Part shown: piece by piece, positions 42,965 to 52,508 of the stretch
Position numbering within the stretch: position 1 is the stretch's first letter
How the letters are laid out: each line of letters starts with the position of its first letter
Origin: an uncultured Ruminiclostridium sp.
GTDB taxonomy: Bacteria; Bacillota; Clostridia; Oscillospirales; Ruminococcaceae
Assembly: GCA_947630175.1 (NCBI GenBank)
Contig: CANRGJ010000008.1
Coordinates: 1 to 64,000, forward strand
Direction: 5' to 3'
Length of the DNA stretch: 64,000 bases
Translations under genes and position numbers: made by a program
The notes under the pieces: generated by a model
Database searches by the model: none
What the model saw: the letters and a program-made list of their open reading frames with translations, nothing else
What the model was told of the DNA's origin: nothing

Positions 42965-43386
42965 TGCTCCTTCCAAAGAGAGTTAAGCACCGCAGAGTGC
43001 AGAGAGGTCGTATGACCGGTAAAGCGACACGCGGCAACGTGGTATGCTACGGCGAATACGGCTTGCAGGCTCTTGAGCCCGCATGGATCACCAGCAACCA
43101 GATCGAGGCAGCCCGTATCGCTATGACACGTTATATCAAGCGTGGCGGTCAGGTATGGATAAAGATTTTCCCCGACCTGCCTGTTACCAAAAAGCCTTTG
43201 GGTACTCGTATGGGTTCCGGTAAAGGCGCTCCCGAATACTGGGTAGCAGTGGTAAAGCCCGGCAGAGTTATGTTTGAAATTGCAGGGGTGAGCGAAGATG
43301 TAGCACGTGAGGCTATGCGTCTTGCGATGCACAAGCTGCCCATCAAGTGCAAGTTCGTCAAGAAGGAAGAAGGAGGCGAGCAGTAA
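42964..43386 (+). CDS. rplP: 50S ribosomal protein L16
   Basis: A 140-residue L16 near the A-site tRNA elbow. It has [25 protein letters not shown] and [29 protein letters not shown]. It overlaps both rpsC and rpmC by one base, giving coupled translation of three genes. Confidence 0.97.
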   Translation: MLLPKRVKHRRVQRGRMTGKATRGNVVCYGEYGLQALEPAWITSNQIEAARIAMTRYIKRGGQVWIKIFPDLPVTKKPLGTRMGSGKGAPEYWVAVVKPGRVMFEIAGVSEDVAREAMRLAMHKLPIKCKFVKKEEGGEQ

Positions 43387-43589
43387 TGAAGGTTACAAAG
43401 GAAATCAGAGAGCTCAGCGAAGCCGAGCTGAACAACAGAGAGACCGAGCTGAAGCAGGAACTGTTCAACCTCCGTTTCCAGCTTGCCGTGAACCGTCTGG
43501 AAAATCCCATGAGGATCAAAGCGGTCAAGAGGGAAATCGCAGTTATCAAGACGATCCGCCGTCAGCGCGAGATCGAGGCAAATAAGTGA
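43386..43589 (+). CDS. rpmC: 50S ribosomal protein L29
   Basis: A 67-residue, two-helix L29 at the tunnel exit next to L23. It starts [15 protein letters not shown], with [31 protein letters not shown]. The start at 43386 overlaps the rplP stop. An in-frame start 39 bases upstream is inside rplP. Confidence 0.96.
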   Translation: MKVTKEIRELSEAELNNRETELKQELFNLRFQLAVNRLENPMRIKAVKREIAVIKTIRRQREIEANK

Positions 43590-43606
43590 GAGGGGAGGAA
43601 CGACCT

Positions 43607-43867
43607 TTGGAAAACACAAGAAACCTTAGAAAAACAAGAGTTGGCGTTGTGGTAAGCAACAAGATGGACAAGACCATTGTTGTAGCCCTGAAGGACAATG
43701 TTCGCCACCCCTTGTACAAGAAGATAATCAAGCGCACCATCAAGCTGAAAGCTCATGACGAGGAAAACACCTGCAACGTGGGCGATAAGGTTAAAATTAT
43801 GGAAACAAGACCTCTGTCCAAGGACAAGAGATGGCGTCTTGTAAGCGTTCTTGAGAGATCGAAGTAA
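43607..43867 (+). CDS. rpsQ: 30S ribosomal protein S17
   Basis: An 86-residue S17, OB-fold, with [21 protein letters not shown] and [31 protein letters not shown] choose the TTG at 43607 because SD GAGGGGAGG is 8-9 bases upstream. The GTG at 43586 overlaps the rpmC stop and lacks an SD. Confidence 0.93.
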   Translation: MENTRNLRKTRVGVVVSNKMDKTIVVALKDNVRHPLYKKIIKRTIKLKAHDEENTCNVGDKVKIMETRPLSKDKRWRLVSVLERSK

Positions 43868-43890
43868 GATAACGGAAGGAGTAAGAACCA

Positions 43891-44259
43891 ATGATACAAA
43901 TGCAGACACGCCTGAAAGTGGCTGATAACACCGGCGCAAAAGAGCTGATGTGCATCAGGGTGCTGGGCGGCACACGCAGAAAGTACGCTAATATCGGCGA
44001 CGTTGTAGTAGCTTCCGTTAAGAAAGCAGCGCCCGGCGGCACTGTAAAGAAGGGCGACGTTGTAAAGTGCGTTATCGTCCGCAGCGCAACAGGCGTAAGA
44101 CGTGACGACGGCACCTACATTCGTTTCGACGAGAATGCGGCTGTTCTGATAAAGGAAGACAAAAACCCCAGAGGCACCCGTATATTCGGACCTGTGGCGA
44201 GAGAGCTCCGTGATAAGGAATATATGAAGATCCTGTCCCTTGCTCCCGAGGTACTTTAA
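43891..44259 (+). CDS. rplN: 50S ribosomal protein L14
   Basis: A 122-residue L14, starting [27 protein letters not shown] and ending [11 protein letters not shown]. It is at the subunit interface and is the RsfS binding site. SD GGAAGGAG. Confidence 0.97.
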   Translation: MIQMQTRLKVADNTGAKELMCIRVLGGTRRKYANIGDVVVASVKKAAPGGTVKKGDVVKCVIVRSATGVRRDDGTYIRFDENAAVLIKEDKNPRGTRIFGPVARELRDKEYMKILSLAPEVL

Positions 44260-44271
44260 GGAGGAGTTGGC

Positions 44272-44586
44272 ATGAACGAATTACACGTTAAAAAAGGCGA
44301 CGAAGTAATGATCATCTCCGGTAAGGACAAAGGCAAAAAGGGCAAGGTGCTGGAAATTTCCCCCAAAGAGGGAAAGGTCATCGTTGAAGGAAGAAATATG
44401 GTGACCAAGCACGTCAAGCCCCGCAGACAGGGTCAGCTGGGCGGTATCGTCAAGGCTGAGGGCGCACTTTACGCCTGCAAGGTAATGCCTGTCTGCCCCA
44501 AGTGCAACAAGCCCACCAGAGTAGGTCACAAAGTCGAAGGCGACAAGAAGATAAGAGTTTGCAAGCATTGCGGCGCAGCGCTGTAA
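44272..44586 (+). CDS. rplX: 50S ribosomal protein L24, zinc-ribbon form
   Basis: A 104-residue assembly-initiator L24. The KOW motif is GDEVMIISGKDKGKKGKVLEI. The C-terminal extension carries CPKCNKPTRVG and CKHCG, two C-x2-C pairs that make a zinc ribbon present only in some lineages. SD GGAGG. Confidence 0.96.
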   Translation: MNELHVKKGDEVMIISGKDKGKKGKVLEISPKEGKVIVEGRNMVTKHVKPRRQGQLGGIVKAEGALYACKVMPVCPKCNKPTRVGHKVEGDKKIRVCKHCGAAL

Positions 44587-44663
44587 TTGCTAAGCCCCAA
44601 CATCAGATGAAAGGGCAGGATAAAGTAATTTCCTGCTGTCATCGGTAAGGAGAAATAAAAGCT

Positions 44664-45203
44664 ATGTCAAGAATGAAAACCTATTATAAGGAAACAGTTG
44701 CTCCTGCGCTTTACAAGAAGTTTGAGTACAAAAGCGTAATGCAGATACCCAAGCTGGACAAGATCGTTGTAAACGTAGCCTGCGGCGAAGCCAAGGATGA
44801 CCACAAGAAGGTAGACGCCATTATGGCTGACCTTTCCGCGATAACCGGTCAGAAGCCCGTTATCTGCAAGGCGAAAAAGGCTATCGCAAACTTCAAGCTG
44901 CGTGAAGGCAACATCATCGGCGTTAAGGTAACCCTCAGAGGCGAATCTATGTACGAGTTCCTCGACCGTTTCTTCAACGTGGCTCTGCCCCGTGTAAGAG
45001 ACTTCAGAGGTATCAACCCAAACAGCTTCGACGGCAGAGGGAATTACAGCGTAGGCGTCAAGGAACAGCTTATCTTCCCTGAGATCGATTATGAAAAAAT
45101 CGACAAGATCCGTGGTATGGACATCAACTTTGTTACCACCGCAAAGACCGACGAGGAAGCAAGAGAGCTGCTTGCCCTTATGGGCGCTCCATTCTCCAAG
45201 TAA
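44664..45203 (+). CDS. rplE: 50S ribosomal protein L5
   Basis: A 179-residue L5 that binds 5S rRNA in the central protuberance. It has [45 protein letters not shown] and the C-terminal [28 protein letters not shown]. It is separated from rplX by a 77-base spacer. Confidence 0.97.
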   Translation: MSRMKTYYKETVAPALYKKFEYKSVMQIPKLDKIVVNVACGEAKDDHKKVDAIMADLSAITGQKPVICKAKKAIANFKLREGNIIGVKVTLRGESMYEFLDRFFNVALPRVRDFRGINPNSFDGRGNYSVGVKEQLIFPEIDYEKIDKIRGMDINFVTTAKTDEEARELLALMGAPFSK

Positions 45204-45228
45204 GGTCAGATAAGAAAGGAAGCTATAC

Positions 45229-45414
45229 ATGGCAAAGAAATCAATGATTGCAAAGCAGCAGCGTCCTGCAAAGTTTTCCACCAGAGCTTACAATAGATGC
45301 AAGCTGTGCGGAAGACCCCATGCTTACCTCCGTAAGTACGGAATTTGCAGAATTTGCTTTAGAGAGCTTGCTTATAAGGGACAGATCCCCGGCGTCAAGA
45401 AAGCAAGCTGGTAA
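45229..45414 (+). CDS. rpsZ: 30S ribosomal protein S14, zinc type
   Basis: A 61-residue S14. It has the short, zinc-binding form with CKLCGRP and CRICFRE, two C-x2-C pairs, as in most Firmicutes and anaerobes. It has [24 protein letters not shown] at the start. SD AAAGGAAG. Confidence 0.96.
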   Translation: MAKKSMIAKQQRPAKFSTRAYNRCKLCGRPHAYLRKYGICRICFRELAYKGQIPGVKKASW

Positions 45415-45540
45415 GAAATCGACCCAAGACGGCAAGAGCGTGACGCTGCGCAGAAAAAACATTCTTGACGCAGGATATGCGGCGGCGCTTTGCGCTAACT
45501 ACCGGCTTTATCTCTGAAATTAAACAGGAGGACGCAGAAA

Positions 45541-45939
45541 ATGCAGATCACCGACACTATCGCAGATATGCTCACAAGAATCCGCAATGCGAATTCCCAG
45601 AAGCATCCCACTGTCGATATCCCCTGCTCCAATATGAAGAAGCAGATAGCCCAGATTCTCGTTGACGAAGGCTATATCAAAAACTTCCGCATAATCGAGG
45701 ATAACAAGCAGGGCATTATCAGAATTACTCTGAAATACACTGAAAACAGACAGCAGGTCATCACAGGGCTCCGCAGAGTCAGCAAGCCCGGCCTGAGAAT
45801 TTATTCGAACTCCAAGGATATGCCCAAGGTAATGAAGGGTCTGGGAATAGCTATCGTTTCCACCTCCAAGGGCGTTATGACCGACAGGGCGGCAAGAGCA
45901 GCTCACGTCGGCGGCGAAGTCCTTGCGTTCATATGGTAA
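45541..45939 (+). CDS. rpsH: 30S ribosomal protein S8
   Basis: A 132-residue S8. It has [18 protein letters not shown] and ends [26 protein letters not shown], including the conserved STSKG RNA-binding loop. In E. coli S8 represses the spc operon. SD AGGAGG. The 126-base spacer after rpsZ holds no gene. Confidence 0.97.
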   Translation: MQITDTIADMLTRIRNANSQKHPTVDIPCSNMKKQIAQILVDEGYIKNFRIIEDNKQGIIRITLKYTENRQQVITGLRRVSKPGLRIYSNSKDMPKVMKGLGIAIVSTSKGVMTDRAARAAHVGGEVLAFIW

Positions 45940-45952
45940 GGAGGAACAGGAT

Positions 45953-46498
45953 ATGTCAAGAATAGGTAGAGCCCCCATCACTGTTCCTGCCGGCGTTGAA
46001 GTCACAGTTGACGGCAATGCAGTGACCGTAAAGGGACCCAAGGGCACCCTTACAAAAGAATTCAAGCCTTCCATGACCATTAAGGTAGAGGGAGGAGTAG
46101 TTACCGTTTCCCGTCCCGACGACGAGAATATGAGCCGTGCGCTCCACGGACTCACCAGAACACTGATAGCCAATATGATAGAAGGCGTTACAAACGGTTA
46201 TCAGAAGGTGCTGGAGATAAACGGCGTAGGTTACAGGTGCCAGAAGCAGGGCAAGGAACTGAACCTTACTCTCGGCTTTTCCCACCCCGTTGTACTCAAG
46301 GACACCGAGGACATCACCATGGAAGCTCCTCAGCCCAACCAGATAATCATCAAGGGCATCGACAAGCAGAAGGTAGGCCAGTTTGCAGCAGAAGTGCGCA
46401 GCATACGTCCTCCCGAACCCTATAAGGGCAAGGGCATAAAGTATGCCGACGAGGTTATCCGCCGCAAGGAAGGCAAAGCCGCTAAGGGCAAGAAGTAA
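45953..46498 (+). CDS. rplF: 50S ribosomal protein L6
   Basis: A 181-residue L6, two homologous domains near the factor-binding site. It starts [17 protein letters not shown]. It contains [23 protein letters not shown] and the C-terminal [28 protein letters not shown]. The start at 45953 has SD AAGGAGG. Confidence 0.97.
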   Translation: MSRIGRAPITVPAGVEVTVDGNAVTVKGPKGTLTKEFKPSMTIKVEGGVVTVSRPDDENMSRALHGLTRTLIANMIEGVTNGYQKVLEINGVGYRCQKQGKELNLTLGFSHPVVLKDTEDITMEAPQPNQIIIKGIDKQKVGQFAAEVRSIRPPEPYKGKGIKYADEVIRRKEGKAAKGKK

Positions 46499-46511
46499 GG
46501 GGTGAACGAAA

Positions 46512-46871
46512 ATGAAAAAGATAATCGATAAAAAGGCAAACAGAGTAAAGCGTCACAAGAGAGTAAGAGCTAAGATCAGCGGTACTGCTCAGTGCCCACG
46601 CCTTAACGTTTTCCGTTCCGCCAAGCACATCTACGCTCAGCTTATAGACGACACGGCGGGAGTTACCCTTTGCTCCGCCTCCACTTTGGAAAAGGGCTTT
46701 GAGGGCTTCGGAGGAAATGCCGAGGCTGCCAAGAAGGTGGGACTTGCACTGGCTGAAAAGGCTAAGGACAAGGGTATCACCGAAGCAGTATTCGACCGTT
46801 CCGGCTACGTATATCACGGCAGAGTAGCGGCGCTTGCTGAAGGCGCCCGTGAAGGCGGACTGGATTTCTAA
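46512..46871 (+). CDS. rplR: 50S ribosomal protein L18
   Basis: A 119-residue L18 that binds 5S rRNA with L5. It has [31 protein letters not shown] and ends [26 protein letters not shown], the family's highly conserved tail. SD GGGGTGA. Confidence 0.97.
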   Translation: MKKIIDKKANRVKRHKRVRAKISGTAQCPRLNVFRSAKHIYAQLIDDTAGVTLCSASTLEKGFEGFGGNAEAAKKVGLALAEKAKDKGITEAVFDRSGYVYHGRVAALAEGAREGGLDF

Positions 46872-46887
46872 TAAGGAGGAAAAAACT

Positions 46888-47388
46888 TTGGCACTTATAG
46901 ACGCATCTAAACTTGAGCTTTCCGAAAAAGTCGTTGCTATCAACCGAGTAAGCAAGACTGTTCAGGGCGGACGTATCATAAAGTTCAGCGCGCTTGTGGT
47001 AGTAGGCGACGGAAACGGAATCGTAGGCTTCGGTCTTGGAAAATCCATAGAAGTTCCCGACGCTATCCGCAAGGGCATTGAGGACGCCAAGAAAAATCTT
47101 GTCAAGATATCTCTGAAGGGAACCACCATTCCCCATGAGGTAGTGGGCAAATACGGCGCAGGCGCAGTTCTGATGAAGCCTGCTCCCGAAGGTACCGGCG
47201 TTATCGCAGGCGGTCCCGTTCGTTCCGTTATCGAAATGGCGGGAATAAAGAACATAAGGACAAAATCCCTTCGTTCCAACAATCCCTGCAACGTGGTAAG
47301 AGCTACTATGGCGGGACTTGTTTCACTGAGAGACGCCGAGCAGGTAGCTGCGCTCAGAGGCAAGACAGTCAAGGAAATTTTTAACTGA
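46888..47388 (+). CDS. rpsE: 30S ribosomal protein S5
   Basis: A 166-residue S5. The double-stranded RNA-binding domain has [35 protein letters not shown], and the C-terminal domain [38 protein letters not shown] choose TTG 46888, 8 bases after SD AAGGAGG. An ATG at 46834 would lie within rplR. S5 takes part in decoding fidelity. Confidence 0.95.
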   Translation: MALIDASKLELSEKVVAINRVSKTVQGGRIIKFSALVVVGDGNGIVGFGLGKSIEVPDAIRKGIEDAKKNLVKISLKGTTIPHEVVGKYGAGAVLMKPAPEGTGVIAGGPVRSVIEMAGIKNIRTKSLRSNNPCNVVRATMAGLVSLRDAEQVAALRGKTVKEIFN

Positions 47389-47407
47389 TTGAAAGGCGGA
47401 GAGCAAA

Positions 47408-47584
47408 ATGGCAAAGAAAATCAAACTTGTAAAATCCTTGGTCGGACGTAAGGACAGCCACATCGCCACCGCGAATTCCCTCGGACTTCGCAAGATAGGC
47501 GACGTTACCGTTCAGCCCGACAATGCCGCAACAAACGGCAAAATAAAGCATATCGGCTATTTGGTCGAGGTTACCGAAGCGTAA
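47408..47584 (+). CDS. rpmD: 50S ribosomal protein L30
   Basis: A 58-residue L30, starting MAKKIKLVKSLVGRKDSH and ending IGYLVEVTEA. It has the family's SLGLRKIG core that binds rRNA. SD AAAGGCGG. Its short size makes it easy to miss, but position between rpsE and rplO confirms it. Confidence 0.95.
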   Translation: MAKKIKLVKSLVGRKDSHIATANSLGLRKIGDVTVQPDNAATNGKIKHIGYLVEVTEA

Positions 47585-47614
47585 CGAATGAAAATCAAGG
47601 AGGTGTAACTCAAA

Positions 47615-48061
47615 ATGAAGCTGCACGAATTATCTCCCGCACCCGGCTCCACCAAAGAGGTAAAGCGCATCGGACGCGGACACGGCTCAGGCTGGGGCAA
47701 GACTGCCGGCAAAGGTCATAAGGGTCAGTGGGCACGTTCCGGCGGCGGTGTAAAGCCCGGATTTGAGGGCGGTCAGACAAAGCTCGCCATGCGTATCCCT
47801 AAGCGTGGTTTCAATAATAAGAACTTCGCCACCGTTTACGCTACCGTAAACGTATCCGATCTTGAAGCGAGATTTGAAAACGGCGCTGAGGTTGACGAGG
47901 CCGCTATCATAGCGTCCGGACTTGTTAAAAAGACCTTTGACGGAATTAAAGTGCTGGGCAGAGGCGAGATCACAAAATCTCTCACAGTAAAGGCTGCTAA
48001 ATTTTCCGAGAGCGCAAAGGCTAAAATCGAAAGCGCAGGCGGAAAGGCAGAGGTGATCTAA
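47615..48061 (+). CDS. rplO: 50S ribosomal protein L15
   Basis: A 148-residue L15. The glycine- and basic-rich N-terminus [37 protein letters not shown] is the loop that threads into 23S rRNA. The globular end has [26 protein letters not shown]. It is followed at once by secY. Confidence 0.97.
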   Translation: MKLHELSPAPGSTKEVKRIGRGHGSGWGKTAGKGHKGQWARSGGGVKPGFEGGQTKLAMRIPKRGFNNKNFATVYATVNVSDLEARFENGAEVDEAAIIASGLVKKTFDGIKVLGRGEITKSLTVKAAKFSESAKAKIESAGGKAEVI

Positions 48062-49366
48062 GTGTTTGACGTATTCCGTAACGCATGGAAAATCACCGAT
48101 CTGCGTAAAAAGATACTCTACACACTGTTCATCGTACTGATTTTCCGCTTTGGCGCAAGCATATTTGTTCCTTTTCTGGATTCAGCCCAGATTGCAAGCG
48201 TGCTTGGAATGAACAGCAACGACGGAAACCTGTTCTCCTACTGGGACCAGATGACCGGTGGCTCTTTGAGCAACGGTACACTGTTCGCAATGTCCATCAC
48301 GCCCTACATCAACGCGTCCATCATAGTTCAGCTGCTGACTGTTGCCATCAAGCCCCTTGAGCGTCTTGCCAAGGAAGGCGACGAGGGCAGGAAAAAGCTG
48401 AACAAGATAAACAAATTCGTAGCTCTGGGTCTGGCGATATTCCAGGCGATAGCCTTCTATATCACCCTTCGCAACGGCAACGTTGTAAAGTACACCAACG
48501 GCTTCGACGGCGTTCTTGCAGCGATAACGATAGTCGTCTGCTTTGTGGCGGGCGCGTCGCTTATTATATGGCTGGGCGACCAGATAAGTGAAAAGGGTAT
48601 CGGCAACGGTATTTCAATAATCCTGTTTGCCGGTATCGTATCGAGGATCCCCGATGATATTTACGGTCTGTTTATGACCATTCAGACGGAGGGACTCAAA
48701 AACGCAATATTAGTTCCCATTATTCTTATAATCTACGTAGCGATGATAGCTTTCGTAGTCCTGATGACCAACGCGGAAAGACGTATCCCCGTCCAGTACG
48801 CAAAGAGAGTTGTCGGCAGAAAGATGTACGGCGGTCAGTCCGCTTACATTCCCATAAAGGTTGCGATGTCAGGCGTTATGCCTATCATCTTTGCAATGTC
48901 CATTATGTCCCTGCCCTCAACTATCCTGTACTTCTTCCACATTGACGGAACAGGCACGTCCTTCTGGGACGGCGTTGTAAGACTGTTCAGCACTTCAAGC
49001 TGGCTGTATGCGATACTGTACTTCGTGCTTATCATCGGATTTAACTACTTCTATGTAGCTATCCAGTTCAATCCCATTCAGATCGCCAACGACCTGAAGA
49101 AGAACAACGGCGCTATCCCCGGATACAGACCGGGACAGCCCACAGTAGATTTTATCCAGAATTCCCTTTCCAAGATAACTCTTATCGGCGCTATATTCCT
49201 GGGATTTGTGGCGATATTCCCCATAATTTTCCAGAACGTAACGGGCATAAGAGGACTGTCACTGGGCGGCACTACAATACTCATTATAGTAGGCGTTGCT
49301 ATTGAGACCATGCGCACTCTTGAAAGCCAGATGATGATGCGTCATCACAAGGGCTTCCTTGAATAA
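48062..49366 (+). CDS. secY: Protein translocase subunit SecY
   Basis: A 434-residue protein-conducting channel with ten helices. The N-terminal FDVFRNAWKITDLRKKILYTL, the plug and second helix region (GSLSNGTLFAMSITPYINASIIVQL), the conserved cytoplasmic loop RRIPVQYAKRVVGRK that contacts SecA or the ribosome, and the RPGQPTVDFI loop are all present. The start is GTG, directly abutting the rplO stop, so it depends on coupled translation. SecE and SecG are not in the window. Confidence 0.97.
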   Translation: MFDVFRNAWKITDLRKKILYTLFIVLIFRFGASIFVPFLDSAQIASVLGMNSNDGNLFSYWDQMTGGSLSNGTLFAMSITPYINASIIVQLLTVAIKPLERLAKEGDEGRKKLNKINKFVALGLAIFQAIAFYITLRNGNVVKYTNGFDGVLAAITIVVCFVAGASLIIWLGDQISEKGIGNGISIILFAGIVSRIPDDIYGLFMTIQTEGLKNAILVPIILIIYVAMIAFVVLMTNAERRIPVQYAKRVVGRKMYGGQSAYIPIKVAMSGVMPIIFAMSIMSLPSTILYFFHIDGTGTSFWDGVVRLFSTSSWLYAILYFVLIIGFNYFYVAIQFNPIQIANDLKKNNGAIPGYRPGQPTVDFIQNSLSKITLIGAIFLGFVAIFPIIFQNVTGIRGLSLGGTTILIIVGVAIETMRTLESQMMMRHHKGFLE

Positions 49367-49411
49367 TTTCCGAGAAGAAGGCGCAAGCCTTATGCGAGAA
49401 AGGATAACAGT

Positions 49412-50044
49412 ATGAATCTGATATTTTTAGGCGCTCCCGGGGCGGGCAAAGGCACTCAGGCAGAGATAGTATGCGACAAGCTGGGCATTCCCGCCATCTC
49501 CACGGGCAATATGCTCCGTGAGGCAGTAAAGAACGGAACTCCCGCTGGTCTTGCCGCAAAGGAATATATGGACAGAGGCGACCTTGTTCCCGATGAAGCC
49601 GTTATCGGCATACTCAAGGACAGGATCGCTCAGGACGACTGCAAAAAGGGTTTTATCCTTGACGGCTTCCCCAGAACGGTGGAGCAGGCTGAGGCTCTTG
49701 ACAAAATGGGAGTCAACATTGACAAGGTAATTGAGATAAGCGTCCCCGACGAAAAGATAATCGCCCGTCTTTCAGGCAGGCGCGTATGCGAGGGCTGCGG
49801 CGCTTCCTATCACCTTGACTACAAGCCCACCAAGGTGGAGGGTATCTGCGATTCCTGCGGAGCCAAGGTGGTACAGCGTGTTGATGACAAACCCGAGACC
49901 GTTCTTTCAAGACTTGAAACTTACCGTGAAAAGACTGCTCCCCTCAAGGGCTACTACGAAGCAAAGGGCAAGCTTGTAACGGTAGAAGGTCAGGAAGAGA
50001 TAGCCGACACCGCAAAGCTCACTTTAGCGGCAATAAACAGTTAA
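49412..50044 (+). CDS. adk: Adenylate kinase
   Basis: A 210-residue enzyme for AMP + ATP = 2 ADP. The P-loop is GAPGAGKGT (7-15), AMP-binding FPRT is in LDGFPRTVEQA, and the LID carries a structural zinc site CEGCGASYH...CDSCG, the Gram-positive form. SD GAAAGG. Its place after secY is the standard order. Confidence 0.97.
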   Translation: MNLIFLGAPGAGKGTQAEIVCDKLGIPAISTGNMLREAVKNGTPAGLAAKEYMDRGDLVPDEAVIGILKDRIAQDDCKKGFILDGFPRTVEQAEALDKMGVNIDKVIEISVPDEKIIARLSGRRVCEGCGASYHLDYKPTKVEGICDSCGAKVVQRVDDKPETVLSRLETYREKTAPLKGYYEAKGKLVTVEGQEEIADTAKLTLAAINS

Positions 50045-50181
50045 AAGTGTAAAGTTCAAAGTGCAGAGTTAAAAGTGGAAGCTGCTCCGCAGCAGATTAA
50101 AATGAGCAAATGTCATTCCAATTCGTTTTGCGAAGCAAAGCACCACAACTTTACACTGTCAACTGTACACTATAAACTGAC
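50045..50181. repeat. MITE-like inverted repeat between adk and map, copy C2
   Basis: The left arm AAAGTGTAAAGTTCAAAGTGCAGAGTT and the right arm ACTTTACACTGTCAACTGTACACT are imperfect inverted copies. Short palindromes GCTGCTCCGCAGC, AATGAGCAAATGTCATT and TTCGTTTTGCGAA lie between. It shares the ACTGTACAC/CTGTCAACTG words with copy C1 at 41417-41533. Confidence 0.7.
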
Positions 50182-50196
50182 AAGCGGGGTAATGAA

Positions 50197-50952
50197 TTGA
50201 TCCAGGTTAAATCTGCAAAAGACATTGTTTCAATGATGAAAGCCTGCGAGCTTTCTCAGCAGGCTCTTATGTATGCGGGGGAAGTGCTGAAAGCGGGAAT
50301 GTCCACCTACGAGCTTGACCGCCACATTCACGATTTTATCGTGAAGCACGGCGGAAAGCCTTCGTTCCTCGGACTTTACGATTTTCCCGCCAGCGCCTGC
50401 ATTTCCGTGAACGAGGAGCTTATCCACGGTATTCCCAATAAGCATAAGATAATCCGCGAGGGCGACATCGTTTCTGTTGACGTGGGAGCGTTCGTGGAGG
50501 GATTTCACGGCGACAACGCCTACACCTTTACAGTTGGAGAGGTGGACGAGGAAACAAAGCGTCTGCTCAAAGTCACCGAGGAGAGCCTTTACAAAGGTAT
50601 CGAACAGGCGAGAAAGGGAAACCGCATAGGCGATATCGGAAACGCCGTTCAGACCCACGTTGAAGGAGCAGGCTACTACGTTGTGAAAAGATATATCGGT
50701 CACGGCGTTGGACGGGATATGCACGAGGACCCTGAGGTCCCCAACTACGGAAAGCCCGGCAGGGGCGTAAGACTTGTTCCCGGAATGACTATCGCCATCG
50801 AGCCTATGGTAAACAGCTCCACCGAGCAGGTGAAGGTGATGGGCGACAAATGGACGGTAGTTGAGGGCAACGGCAAAATGTGCGCTCACTTTGAGCATAC
50901 CGTTCTCATAACCGACGGCGACCCCGTGATAATGACCTTAACAAGTCACTGA
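50197..50952 (+). CDS. map: Methionine aminopeptidase, type I
   Basis: A 251-residue enzyme that removes the initiator Met. The metal ligands are in VSVDVGAFVEGFHGDNAYTF (two Asp), YIGHGVGRDMHEDP (His) and MTIAIEPMV plus FEHTVLIT (two Glu). The start is TTG at 50197. An ATG five bases upstream is out of frame and stops at once. The SD CGGGG is moderate and comes right after the repeat C2. Confidence 0.95.
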   Translation: MIQVKSAKDIVSMMKACELSQQALMYAGEVLKAGMSTYELDRHIHDFIVKHGGKPSFLGLYDFPASACISVNEELIHGIPNKHKIIREGDIVSVDVGAFVEGFHGDNAYTFTVGEVDEETKRLLKVTEESLYKGIEQARKGNRIGDIGNAVQTHVEGAGYYVVKRYIGHGVGRDMHEDPEVPNYGKPGRGVRLVPGMTIAIEPMVNSSTEQVKVMGDKWTVVEGNGKMCAHFEHTVLITDGDPVIMTLTSH

Positions 50953-50971
50953 AAGAAAAACGGTTGAAAAA

Positions 50972-51232
50972 ATGGAATTTGAAAAAGGCACCGTGGTCAT
51001 AAGCAAGGCAGGACGTGACAAGGGCTATTATATGGTAGTTCTTGACGAAGCTGACGGCTACGTTATCGTAGCCGACGGCAAGGAACGTCCCCTTGACAGA
51101 CCAAAGCGCAAAAATCCCAAGCACCTGCAAAAAACCAACCGCAGGTTGAGTTTGGAGCAGTTGACTGATAAAAAGCTCAGAACCACTCTGAGAGATCAGA
51201 GTCTCTCCTTTAGAGGAAAGGAAATATCGTAA
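50972..51232 (+). CDS. KOW domain RNA-binding protein, L14e-like
   Basis: An 86-residue basic protein. The N-terminal KOW/SH3-like fold reads [39 protein letters not shown], followed by a lysine-rich region ([16 protein letters not shown]). This small gene between map and infA is common in Firmicutes. Its exact function is unknown, though ribosome or rRNA binding is likely. The map-infA interval is tight, and infA starts two bases after its stop. Confidence 0.9.
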   Translation: MEFEKGTVVISKAGRDKGYYMVVLDEADGYVIVADGKERPLDRPKRKNPKHLQKTNRRLSLEQLTDKKLRTTLRDQSLSFRGKEIS

Positions 51233-51233
51233 T

Positions 51234-51452
51234 ATGTCCAAAGAAGATGTAATCGAAGTTGAAGGCGTAATTCAGGAAGCATTGCCCAACGCAATGTTCA
51301 ACGTGAAGCTTTCCAACGGTCACGTTATTCTGGCGCACGTCAGCGGAAAATTGCGTATGAACTATATACGCATACTTCCCGGCGACAAGGTGACTATCGA
51401 AATGTCCCCTTACGACCTGACAAAGGGCAGGATAACGTGGAGAGCTAAGTAA
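51234..51452 (+). CDS. infA: Translation initiation factor IF-1
   Basis: A 72-residue OB-fold protein that blocks the A site during initiation. The sequence [22 protein letters not shown]...[30 protein letters not shown] is textbook. It starts two bases after the KOW gene, with SD AGGAAAGG inside that gene's end. Confidence 0.97.
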   Translation: MSKEDVIEVEGVIQEALPNAMFNVKLSNGHVILAHVSGKLRMNYIRILPGDKVTIEMSPYDLTKGRITWRAK

Positions 51453-51472
51453 TTCAGGAAAGGAAGATTACA

Positions 51473-51586
51473 ATGAAAGTAAGACCTTCTGTAAAGCCTA
51501 TGTGCGACAAGTGCAAGGTAATCAAACGCAAGGGCAGGGTAATGGTCATCTGCAAGGACCCCAAGCATAAGCAGAGACAGGGCTGA
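51473..51586 (+). CDS. rpmJ: 50S ribosomal protein L36, zinc type
   Basis: A 37-residue L36 with the zinc ligands C11, C14, C27 and H32. It starts [27 protein letters not shown]. Its shortness keeps it below usual ORF cut-offs, but the position between infA and rpsM is standard. Confidence 0.96.
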   Translation: MKVRPSVKPMCDKCKVIKRKGRVMVICKDPKHKQRQG

Positions 51587-51629
51587 GCCTCGGCGTTCAA
51601 CTCAATTTTATGAAAGGAAAAAGAAAACT

Positions 51630-51998
51630 ATGGCAAGAATTGCTGGTGTGGATCTTCCCAAGGAAAAGCGCGTAGAGATAGGACTTACCTACGTTTACGG
51701 TATTGGCAGAAAATCCGCAAATGACATTCTGGCAGCGGCAGGCGTAAATCCCGACACCCGTGTCAAGGATCTGACCGACGAAGAGGAAGCCAAGATCCGT
51801 GAGGTCATCGACGCCAACTACCGCGTAGAGGGCGACCTGCGCCGTGAAGTTGCGCTGAACATCAAGCGTCTGGTAGAAATCAACTGCTACCGCGGTATCC
51901 GTCATCGCAAGGGACTTCCCGTAAGAGGACAGAGGACCAAGACCAACGCAAGAACACGCAAGGGACCCGCTAAGACCATCGCTAACAAGAAGAAGTAA
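51630..51998 (+). CDS. rpsM: 30S ribosomal protein S13
   Basis: A 122-residue S13 with [30 protein letters not shown] and the basic tail [20 protein letters not shown] (here [19 protein letters not shown]). It contacts P-site tRNA and bridges to the 50S. SD GAAAGGAAA. Confidence 0.97.
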   Translation: MARIAGVDLPKEKRVEIGLTYVYGIGRKSANDILAAAGVNPDTRVKDLTDEEEAKIREVIDANYRVEGDLRREVALNIKRLVEINCYRGIRHRKGLPVRGQRTKTNARTRKGPAKTIANKKK

Positions 51999-52029
51999 TC
52001 CATAAGAAAATCAGAAAGGAAGCTATTAA

Positions 52030-52434
52030 ATGGCAGCTAACAAAGCTAATGTTAAAAAGGCAGGACTGCGCCGCCGTGACCGCAAGAACATCGAAAACGG
52101 CTCCGCACATATCCAGTCTACTTTTAACAATACGATCGTTACTATCACCGACCTTCAGGGCAACACCCTTTCATGGGCGAGCGCAGGCGGTCTGGGCTTC
52201 AGAGGAAACAGAAAGTCCACTCCTTTCGCTGCTCAGTCTGCCGCTGAAACCGCAGCTAAAGCAGCTATGGTACACGGACTGAAAACCGTTGAGGTTTACG
52301 TAAAGGGACCCGGCGCAGGACGTGAAGCAGCTATCAGAGCGCTTTCCGCCGCAGGACTTGAAGTAAAGATGATAAAGGACGTCACTCCTATACCCCACAA
52401 CGGTTGCCGTCCCCCCAAGAGGAGACGCGTATAG
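52030..52434 (+). CDS. rpsK: 30S ribosomal protein S11
   Basis: A 134-residue S11 on the 30S platform. It contains [43 protein letters not shown] and ends [18 protein letters not shown], the invariant tail. SD AAAGGAAG. It is followed by two spacer stems (CTGAGC.../GCTCAG and TCGGGT/ACCCGA) before rpsD. Confidence 0.97.
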   Translation: MAANKANVKKAGLRRRDRKNIENGSAHIQSTFNNTIVTITDLQGNTLSWASAGGLGFRGNRKSTPFAAQSAAETAAKAAMVHGLKTVEVYVKGPGAGREAAIRALSAAGLEVKMIKDVTPIPHNGCRPPKRRRV

Positions 52435-52508
52435 TCTGAACTGAGCGTCGTTGCTCAGCGTCGGGTCTTTACCCGATACAACATCAATAAACGGAGGATT
52501 TTTACACA

